Below, one piece after another: positions 58,433 through 64,000 of a stretch of DNA of 64,000 bases; position 1 is the stretch's first letter; the number at the start of each line of letters is the position of its first letter. The position numbers and the translations under genes were made by a program. Source of the DNA: Bacteroidales bacterium (lineage in GTDB: Bacteria; Bacteroidota; Bacteroidia; Bacteroidales; UBA932). The notes under the pieces are model-generated. The model was not told the origin of the DNA and did not search any database. It saw only the letters and a program-made list of their open reading frames with translations. The stretch spans positions 1-64,000 of the forward strand of contig JAFRSW010000001.1 of NCBI GenBank assembly GCA_017427385.1. Reading direction: 5' to 3'.

Positions 58433-59190
58433 AGAAACTCCTCCTTGACATCTTTCGAAAATGTATCTGGCCCTGCGGCGCCACCACGAAACATGAAGGC
58501 CACATGGTCGTTATAAGGAATCAGGTGATAGTCGGACAGTGCTTCCTGACGTTGTTCGTCATTCATCGGGGATAAATAAACCCTATATAAATACATCCCC
58601 ATCCCAACACGCTTGTATCCAATATTGCAATACTCAGGGAAATGTGTTTCAATCCGTATGCATCCTATGTCCTTAAGTTTTTTCTTTATAGATTGAAGCT
58701 CTTCTTCATCCAGGCCCACCTCACTCATTAACACTGTTTTAAGTGAATCAGAAACGTTCCAACCACCATTTTTAGCCGTGTGGAATGACGTCACTTTGCC
58801 ATGCCCAAATTCGAGCAACATAGTCTGCCCTTCATTTAAAGCGGCTTGGGTAAAAGCCACCAATTCTTCTATTCCCGCTCCTTGTTTTTCATAATGCCTG
58901 GCCATTTTATCCGGATTGCATTTCTTGGCAGGTACCGTGAGAAGCAGAAACCCCAGAATAGCAACTACAATAACACCGGTATAAATAGAAATCGCTGTTT
59001 TATGGGATCCTCCTATCACCACCAGACTACGGAGAATGGCGACTATGGCCCAAATAACCATTGCCACTACAAACCACCGCAATAACAGTAGCAACCACAT
59101 GCCCGCATATGGTTGCAGATACAGGAGCAGCAGAAATATGGCCAATACTGATAACGGAATATAATGCCACCAGTAATGATCGATCTTCAT
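58411..59190 (-). CDS. Membrane protein of unknown function
   Basis: The ATG at 59190 gives MKIDHYWWHYIPLSVLAIFLLLLYLQ; three membrane helices fill the first 100 residues (then WLLLLLRWFVVAMVIWAIVAIL and IYTGVIVVAILGFLLLTV). A soluble part of about 160 residues follows, without a known motif; 259 residues in total. The gene is more AT-rich than average. The minus-strand box TATCTTTG at 59218-59225 is its likely promoter. Confidence 0.7.
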   Translation of the reverse strand: MKIDHYWWHYIPLSVLAIFLLLLYLQPYAGMWLLLLLRWFVVAMVIWAIVAILRSLVVIGGSHKTAISIYTGVIVVAILGFLLLTVPAKKCNPDKMARHYEKQGAGIEELVAFTQAALNEGQTMLLEFGHGKVTSFHTAKNGGWNVSDSLKTVLMSEVGLDEEELQSIKKKLKDIGCIRIETHFPEYCNIGYKRVGMGMYLYRVYLSPMNDEQRQEALSDYHLIPYNDHVAFMFRGGAAGPDTFSKDVKEEFLKKQEAK

Positions 59191-59345
59191 AACAGGATTA
59201 TTTCTTTGGTTTCCAAACAAAGATACTACTTTTTCCCAGAAAACGATGCGAATGCTGGTCCGCGCCGGGTAAGGTCCAATTTCATGCCGGGGACCTTACC
59301 GGCATTTCGGCCTCCCAGGCACTTCCAGCGGGTAAGGCAACGCAT

Positions 59346-59432
59346 TTCATCCACAAAATAGCCCCCAAAATGTGGATGAAAGGCCAAAAACCATCACTTC
59401 ATCCACAAATAACGGCCTAAAACGTGGCTGAA
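59346..59432. repeat. Tandem pair of TTCATCCACA hairpins
   Basis: The first pairs TTCATCCACA (59346-59355) with TGTGGATGAA (59371-59380). The second pairs TTCATCCACA (59398-59407) with CGTGGCTGAA (59423-59432) less well. Loops share A-rich and GCC sequences, so one is a duplicate of the other. Confidence 0.65.
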
Positions 59433-59589
59433 GAGCGGCCCGAGAGGAGATGCAGGGCTCTCTGAGCCGTCAGGCGAACCGCCGAAGGCACGCCTCAGCG
59501 TGCCCGGCGATGCGGGTATTTTGCCAGGGCAAAATACGGGAGCAAGGAGCCGCGGGGGTTTTGGGGGCAGGGCCCCCACAGAAGGACAT

Positions 59590-59614
59590 TAGGGGCAGAG
59601 CCCCTAATAGGACA
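59590..59614. repeat. Dispersed palindromic repeat, copy 2
   Basis: TAGGGGCAGAGCCCCT followed by AATAGGACA; inverted partner of 330-354. Confidence 0.6.
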
Positions 59615-59635
59615 ATCGGGCGGCACAGCCGCCCA

Positions 59636-59650
59636 GATTCCTGTAGAGGC
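59636..59650 (+). repeat. Inverted copy of the tRNA-Arg 3' end
   Basis: GATTCCTGTAGAGGC repeats the last T-arm and acceptor bases of the adjacent minus-strand tRNA in the opposite orientation; the pair encloses the tRNA terminator. Confidence 0.65.
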
Positions 59651-59656
59651 GTTAAA

Positions 59657-59689
59657 CGAAAATGCCAGCCGCTTGGCTGGCAATTTTCG
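59657..59689 (-). terminator. Terminator hairpin after tRNA-Arg
   Basis: Plus-strand 59657-59670 pairs with 59675-59689 (one bulged base), with loop GCTT. In the minus direction the stem is followed by a short T-run. Confidence 0.7.
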
Positions 59690-59761
59690 TAGCCTCTACA
59701 GGAATCGAACCTGTATTTAAGGTTTAGGAAACCTCCGTTCTATCCGTTGAACTAAGAGGCC
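59690..59761 (-). tRNA. tRNA-Arg (anticodon CCT)
   Basis: Read on the minus strand: acceptor GGCCTCT with AGAGGCT (one G-U), discriminator A, D arm GTTCAACGGATAGAAC, anticodon loop TTCCTAA giving CCT (reads AGG), T arm ACAGG-TTCGATT-CCTGT. 72 bases, CCA not encoded. It follows rpmF by eight bases and is probably co-transcribed with it. Confidence 0.94.
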
Positions 59762-59769
59762 CCAAGATC

Positions 59770-59952
59770 TTACTGAGCGTCCTTGACGATAATCTGACGT
59801 CCGCGGTAGTAACCGCACTCAGGACATACCCTGTGATACATTACGGTTGCGCCGCAGTTAGGGCAGGTAGCAAGGGTGGGAACAGGAGCGAAATCGTGAG
59901 TACGACGCTTGTCCCTGCGCTGCTTTGAAAGTTTGTGTTTCGGATGTGCCAT
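59770..59952 (-). CDS. rpmF: Ribosomal protein L32
   Basis: The 60-residue protein begins MAHPKHKLSKQRRDKRRTHDF and has the zinc ribbon CPNCGATVMYHRVCPECGYY. It is a large-subunit ribosomal protein. Order yceD-rpmF is conserved across bacteria and seen here with a gap of 21 bases. Confidence 0.97.
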   Translation of the reverse strand: MAHPKHKLSKQRRDKRRTHDFAPVPTLATCPNCGATVMYHRVCPECGYYRGRQIIVKDAQ

Positions 59953-59973
59953 TGTACTATATTTTATTATTTG

Positions 59974-60483
59974 TTATTTCAAAATGTCCTTCAGCGCTGC
60001 AAACGGGCTCCCGGCTGCGGGTGCCGCGTCTGCAGTTTCCTCCGAACTCAGATACCGCAGGGCGTCCGGATTGCACTCCCCTTCGGGATGAACCCTTCTC
60101 ATCGGCAGCGAAATGCAGGTATAGTCGTAGACGAACTGCGCGAGGTCCAGCTCCGAAGAGCCATCGGGAATCATTACGATTTCCCTGTCGCCCGCGTCGG
60201 CCGTCTCTGCATTCTCGCCGAATTTGACGCTCAGTTTGAATCCCGTATCCACGGGGAGTTCCAGCTCTTCGAGACATCTGTCGCAAAGCACTTTCACCCA
60301 GCCCGTTACAGCGGCGTCCACGCCGAAAAAGCGCGAAGCTCTTTCCACATGCACATCCACCTCGAGATCCGCATCGATAATCTCCGAGTTGCCGGAATTG
60401 CCAAAGAACTTTCCGTCGGCACGCCAGTTAAACTGTGTACCGCCTTGTGCCAATCCTATTAAGGGTATAACAAAGGGTTGCAA
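59974..60483 (-). CDS. YceD/DUF177 family protein
   Basis: The protein has about 169 residues, with FVIPLIGLAQGGTQFNWRADGKFF at the start, the family core VKVLCDRCLEELELPVDTGF with its CxxC, and DLAQFVYDYTCISLPMRRVH. It is needed for normal 23S rRNA or L32-linked ribosome function in other bacteria. No ATG fits. I chose TTG at 60483 from family length; TTG at 60510 (four-base overlap with typA) is an alternative. TACCTTTG on the minus strand (60481-60488) overlaps the chosen start and may be a promoter, which would favour a later start. Confidence 0.8.
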   Translation of the reverse strand: MQPFVIPLIGLAQGGTQFNWRADGKFFGNSGNSEIIDADLEVDVHVERASRFFGVDAAVTGWVKVLCDRCLEELELPVDTGFKLSVKFGENAETADAGDREIVMIPDGSSELDLAQFVYDYTCISLPMRRVHPEGECNPDALRYLSSEETADAAPAAGSPFAALKDILK

Positions 60484-60506
60484 AGGTACAAATTTTTTTT
60501 CTATTA

Positions 60507-62312
60507 TCAATCAGCGATATCACTATTTCTTTTGCGCGCCAAAGGGTCGAGCAAAATCTTGCGGATACGCATATAATGCGGCGTCACCTCCACGAGTTCA
60601 TCCTCCTGGATATACTCCAGGGCCTCTTCCAGCGAGAACTTGATGGCCGGAGGCAGAAGTATCTTCTCGTCCGAGCCGGCGGCGCGCACGTTGGTGAGCT
60701 GCTTGGCCTTGCATATATTTATATTAAGGTCGCGCTCGCGCGTGTGTTCGCCTACTACCTGTCCGGCATAGATCTCCTCGCCGGGCTCCACGAAGAAGCG
60801 GCCGCGGTCCAGCAGCTTGTTCATGGAATAAGCCTTCGCCTCCCCCGTCTCCAGCGACACCAGCGAACCGTTGTTCCGGTGCTCGATCTCGCCCTTGTAG
60901 GGCTGATAATCCTTGAAGCGGTAGGCCACGATGGCTTCGCCCTGGGTAGCGGTGAGAAGGTTGCTGCGCAGGCCCATCAGGCCGCGGGTAGGAATCTCGA
61001 ACTCGAGCAGGGTCCTGTCCCCGCGGGGCTCCATGCGCAGGAGCGCGCCCTTGCGGCGGGTAGATATCTCGATAGCGGCGCCCACAAACTCCTCGGGCAC
61101 CTCGATGCTCATCTCTTCGATAGGCTCGCAGCGCTGGCCGCCTATGGTCTTGTCCAGCACCTTCGGCTGGCCTACCTGGAGTTCGAAGCCCTCACGGCGC
61201 ATGGTCTCGATCAGCACCGAAAGGTGCAGCACGCCGCGGCCGTAGACAACGAAGGAATCCGCGCCCAGGCCGGGTTTGACGCGAAGCGCAAGGTTCTTCT
61301 CCAGCTCCTTCTCGAGGCGGTCCTTGATGTGACGGGAGGTCACGTACTTGCCGTCCTTGCCGAAGAAGGGAGAGTTGTTGATGGTGAAGAGCATGCTCAT
61401 GGTAGGCTCGTCCACGGCGATGGGCGGCAGAGCCTCAGGATTCTCCAGGTCCGCGATGGTATCCCCGATCTCGAAGCCTTCGATTCCGACCACTGCGCAG
61501 ATATCGCCGCATCCGACCTCGTCCACATTAGCCTTGCCCAGGCCCTCGAAGGTCATCAGCTGCTTGATCTTGTGCTTCTGCACCACATCGTAACGCTTGC
61601 AGAGGCTGATCTGCTGGCCGGTGCGGAGCGACCCGCGGGTGATCTTCCCGACTGCAATACGCCCCACGTAGGGGGAATACTCCAGGGAGGATATAAGCAT
61701 CTGCGGAGTACCCTCCACCACTGCGGGCGCGGGCACCTCCTCCAGGATCACATCCAGAAGAGGAGTGATGTCGTGGGTAGGCTTGTGCCAGTCCAGTGAC
61801 ATCCAGCCCTGCTTGGCGGATCCGTAAACGGTCTTGAAATCCAGCTGCTCCTCGGTGGCGTCCAGGTTGAACATGAGGTCGAAGACCTCTTCCTGAACCT
61901 CGTCCGGACGGCAGTTGGGCTTGTCTACCTTATTGATTACAACTATGGCCTTCTTGCCCATCTGGAGGGCCTTCTGCAGAACGAAACGCGTCTGGGGCAT
62001 GCAGCCCTCGAAGGCATCCACCAGCAGCAGCACTCCGTCCGCCATATTGAGCACGCGCTCGACCTCACCGCCGAAATCGCTGTGCCCGGGCGTGTCGATG
62101 ATGTTTATCTTCACGTCCTTATATGTGACCGAAACGTTCTTGGCGAGGATGGTGATGCCACGCTCGCGCTCAAGATCATTACTGTCCAGAATGAGTTGCC
62201 CAAGGTTTTCCGGCTGACGTACAAGATTGGCCTGATAGATCATGCGGTCTACCAGTGTGGTCTTGCCATGGTCTACATGGGCAATGATAGCTATATTTCT
62301 GATTTGCTGCAT
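60507..62312 (-). CDS. typA: Translational GTPase BipA/TypA
   Basis: The 601-residue protein starts [27 protein letters not shown] with the G1 motif, followed by [25 protein letters not shown] and NKVDKP, then domains II, III, V and the BipA C-terminal domain. It helps ribosome assembly and stress growth. Its start lies downstream of the terminator of the OmpA-family gene; no strong -7 box is seen. Confidence 0.96.
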   Translation of the reverse strand: MQQIRNIAIIAHVDHGKTTLVDRMIYQANLVRQPENLGQLILDSNDLERERGITILAKNVSVTYKDVKINIIDTPGHSDFGGEVERVLNMADGVLLLVDAFEGCMPQTRFVLQKALQMGKKAIVVINKVDKPNCRPDEVQEEVFDLMFNLDATEEQLDFKTVYGSAKQGWMSLDWHKPTHDITPLLDVILEEVPAPAVVEGTPQMLISSLEYSPYVGRIAVGKITRGSLRTGQQISLCKRYDVVQKHKIKQLMTFEGLGKANVDEVGCGDICAVVGIEGFEIGDTIADLENPEALPPIAVDEPTMSMLFTINNSPFFGKDGKYVTSRHIKDRLEKELEKNLALRVKPGLGADSFVVYGRGVLHLSVLIETMRREGFELQVGQPKVLDKTIGGQRCEPIEEMSIEVPEEFVGAAIEISTRRKGALLRMEPRGDRTLLEFEIPTRGLMGLRSNLLTATQGEAIVAYRFKDYQPYKGEIEHRNNGSLVSLETGEAKAYSMNKLLDRGRFFVEPGEEIYAGQVVGEHTRERDLNINICKAKQLTNVRAAGSDEKILLPPAIKFSLEEALEYIQEDELVEVTPHYMRIRKILLDPLARKRNSDIAD

Positions 62313-62321
62313 ATTTTACCT

Positions 62322-62352
62322 AAAAAAAGCCAGCCCGGGGGCTGGCTTTTTT
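62322..62352 (-). terminator. Intrinsic terminator after the OmpA-family gene
   Basis: AAAAAAGCCAGCC and GGCTGGCTTTTTT form a strong stem with A-run and T-run, so it works in either direction. Confidence 0.88.
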
Positions 62353-62368
62353 CATCTGACCGTTAATA

Positions 62369-63535
62369 TTACTGCTTCTCAATGATGACAGCACGGTTGA
62401 GCTCAGGAGTAGCAAACCTCTCGGTGCCATCCCACTCGACCACGGTGATGTTCTCGCGGCTTACGCCGAGTTCGTCAACGAGGTTGTAGACGGTCTGTGC
62501 ACGCTGCTTGGAGAGCTGCTTGTTGCGAGCCTTGGAACCGGTTCCGGTATCAGCGCTACCGTTGAGGGTGAACTTAACGTTCTCGCCACGGGCGATGATG
62601 TTCTTGATAGCATATTCGGCGTGTGCCTTCTCAGCCTTGGAGAGAGTGCTCTGGCCAATCTGGAAGTAAACCACGACGGGCTCGTCGAAGAGACCATCGA
62701 TGTTGCTGCCGGCAGCCTTCTTAGCTTCGTCAACCAGCTGCTTTGCCTCATCCTGTGCATTCTTTGCAGCAGCCTGAGCCTCATCAGCAGTCTTCTGAGC
62801 GCCGGCGACCTTTGCCTCAGCAGCATCCTGAGCGGCCTTTGCAGCAGCAATAGCAGCAGCAGCGGCAGCAGCGGTGGTGGCAGTGCGGGTCCAGTTGGTC
62901 TTGCCAAAGCTCTTGGCGATACCGAGTTCGAGTTTCCAGTAGTTGTAGGTGTCACCAGCGTGGCCAAGGAGATTGCCATCGGACAGGATTCCACCAAGGT
63001 CTGCGAAGAGAGCCCACTCAGTTCCAAGGGCGAAGTCTGCAAAAATACCTGCACCTGCGCCGGCACCGAGGGTCTTGCCAGCCCTCATGAAAGGCGCGAG
63101 GGAGAAGTAAGGGGAAACTTCGAATTTCCTTCCTTCCTTGTAGCCCCACCATGCATTGCAGATATTCCAGAGAATGTCTACGTGTGCATAGTTGAGATTC
63201 TTCTTAACATCCTCTTCGGGAGCGACGGTCTGCATGCCAGTCCAGCCGAAACGGACACCATAGCAAGGATCGATCCACTTAAGGGCGAAAAGCTCGACAC
63301 CACCGGGGAACATCTCGGTGAAGTTACCTATCTGGCCGAGAGTCTTGGGGATGTAGAGGGGAGTAGTGGTGGTGGTAGGAAGATTCCAACCCAAACCAAC
63401 GACCCAGTTGTCCCAGAAACCGTTGGTTTCATAGCCACCGAACTTGAGATTACCGTTCTCATCGCGGTTGGTTTCCTGTGCGAAGGAAGCAACGCTGATC
63501 AGAATAGCGGCAGCAATTGCGAAAAACTTTTTCAT
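62369..63535 (-). CDS. OmpA-family outer-membrane protein
   Basis: The 388-residue protein has a signal peptide MKKFFAIAAAILISVASFAQ, an N-terminal beta-barrel part (about 25-215), an alanine-rich coiled coil (KAAQDAAEAKVAGAQKTADEAQAAAKNAQDEAKQLVDEAKKAA), and a C-terminal OmpA peptidoglycan-binding domain with FTLNGSADTGTGSKARNKQLSKQRAQTVYNLV. It anchors the outer membrane to the cell wall. The region upstream (63536-63667) is AT-rich and should hold its promoter. Confidence 0.93.
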   Translation of the reverse strand: MKKFFAIAAAILISVASFAQETNRDENGNLKFGGYETNGFWDNWVVGLGWNLPTTTTTPLYIPKTLGQIGNFTEMFPGGVELFALKWIDPCYGVRFGWTGMQTVAPEEDVKKNLNYAHVDILWNICNAWWGYKEGRKFEVSPYFSLAPFMRAGKTLGAGAGAGIFADFALGTEWALFADLGGILSDGNLLGHAGDTYNYWKLELGIAKSFGKTNWTRTATTAAAAAAAIAAAKAAQDAAEAKVAGAQKTADEAQAAAKNAQDEAKQLVDEAKKAAGSNIDGLFDEPVVVYFQIGQSTLSKAEKAHAEYAIKNIIARGENVKFTLNGSADTGTGSKARNKQLSKQRAQTVYNLVDELGVSRENITVVEWDGTERFATPELNRAVIIEKQ

Positions 63536-63667
63536 ACTTTTTTTTATTTAGTTAACTAAAAAATTTAACTACAAACTAAACTGTCAATTTCCCGGTAGAG
63601 GGCATATTGCGCTGCAAATATAGAAAGAATTCCTCAATAAACAAACATTATCAACAATTTATCCACA

Positions 63668-64000
63668 TTAAATAATGCTGATTCCATCCTTTTTCAGCCA
63701 GCCCTCACGCCCGTCGGAAAGCTTCACGTTGCACCAGTCCCCAACACTGTCCAAAACCTCAACACAGGTACCCTCGTGCAGGATGAACAAATCTTTGGTG
63801 TCCGCTCCCGAGGGCGCACTCTTCACCGGCACCACCGGACGCATCACCACAGCATCGTCCGCACGGACGTAATCCCGCTTCTGCCAAGCGGCAAAAATCA
63901 AAGCGAAAACCATCAGCACCAGGACTGCCAGCCCGCCGAAAAATCCCCAGCGGCGTGCCGCGGAAACACGTCCGAGCAGGAACAGCAGCGCCAGGGCCAG
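63668..64000 (-). CDS. BatE-like protein, C-terminal part with SH3 domain (cut by window edge)
   Basis: The frame is open to the right edge. It shows two hydrophobic helices (LALALLFLLG and GLAVLVLMVFALIFAAW), then a bacterial SH3 domain (KDLFILHEGTCVEVLDSVGDWCNVKLSDGREGWLKKDGI). This arrangement is found at the end of BatE-type TPR proteins of the Bacteroidota aerotolerance operon. The TPR part would lie outside the window. Confidence 0.7.
   Translation of the reverse strand: MALALLFLLGRVSAARRWGFFGGLAVLVLMVFALIFAAWQKRDYVRADDAVVMRPVVPVKSAPSGADTKDLFILHEGTCVEVLDSVGDWCNVKLSDGREGWLKKDGISII

Larger units (their letters stand above)
59226..59635. other. Palindrome-rich intergenic region
   Basis: No gene is supported here. 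It contains two similar hairpins (59346-59380 and 59398-59432), GGCACGC with GCGTGCC near 59490, GTATTTTGCC with GGCAAAATAC near 59515-59537, GGGGGCAGGGCCCCC near 59563, the repeat copy at 59590-59614 and GGGCGGCACAGCCGCCC near 59620. The density of small palindromes is the highest in the window. Confidence 0.6.

Noticed and set aside
1..64000. CRISPR array, insertion sequence or prophage
   Set aside because: No regularly spaced repeats, transposase, integrase or phage structural genes were found on either strand.

Overview
The window comes from a fairly GC-rich member of the Bacteroidota, most likely an uncultured gut or rumen Bacteroidales. The evidence is the promoter grammar (TTTG, about 19 bases, then TAnnTTTG, with almost no Shine-Dalgarno sequences), Bacteroidota-typical proteins (putative porin, BT_3928-like DoxX/MauE protein, BACON domain, BatE-like SH3 protein, exbB-exbD-exbD set, M56 peptidase with a TonB tail) and many outer-membrane lipoproteins. 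No phage, insertion sequence, CRISPR array or complete mobile element was seen. Several small palindromic repeat elements are present, some of them inside genes.

Layout. 0-5.7 kb: end of an acetyltransferase, a truncated TenA remnant, a BlaI/M56 pair, a secreted protein, a KdgK-like sugar kinase, and an acyltransferase with an AbrB-type regulator. 5.8-16.3 kb: LarA-like protein with pdxB, thymidylate kinase, DoxX-like protein, sppA, rubrerythrin, folP carrying an in-frame hairpin insertion, CAAX protease and a nucleotidyltransferase. 16.3-20.4 kb: an AT-rich three-gene islet with a 1024-residue secreted lipase-like protein. 20.4-30.2 kb: FtsB/DivIC, lytic transglycosylase, putative porin, LolE-like permease, M13 peptidase, TPR protein, RNA methyltransferase, SRPBCC protein and a Nudix protein. 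30.3-40.6 kb: queA, dprA, tatD, asparaginase, ExbB/ExbD motor, asnS, udk, TonB and a lipoprotein hydrolase, followed by tRNA-Ser(CGA).

41.5-49.1 kb holds four exported or surface proteins that look like a host-glycan or glycoprotein locus: a GLUG/BACON lipoprotein ending in an SGNH esterase, a C69 peptidase-like domain fused to a sialidase-like domain, a phosphodiester glycosidase lipoprotein and a DUF4838/CBM9-like lipoprotein. The last two start from one symmetric divergent promoter in which the start codons are part of the palindrome. 49.1-59.2 kb: YpfJ-type and S41 proteases, dCMP deaminase, acyl-CoA ligase, a lipoprotein, a BamA/TamA-family protein, a phosphodiesterase, a membrane-tethered AraC regulator, and a probable free-standing structured small RNA. 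59.2-64.0 kb: palindrome-rich spacer, tRNA-Arg(CCT), rpmF, yceD, typA, an OmpA-family protein and the end of a BatE-like protein.

Most promising leads: the structured RNA at 58297-58432 with a canonical promoter and terminator; the two ungapped copies of an intergenic element at 8269 and 41012; the nested hairpin inserted in folP and the stop-free repeats inside pdxB, the porin gene and the RNA methyltransferase gene; the symmetric divergent promoter at 47535-47554; and the C69-sialidase fusion locus. All functional statements rest on reading the sequence and on recalled family knowledge; no database search was run.
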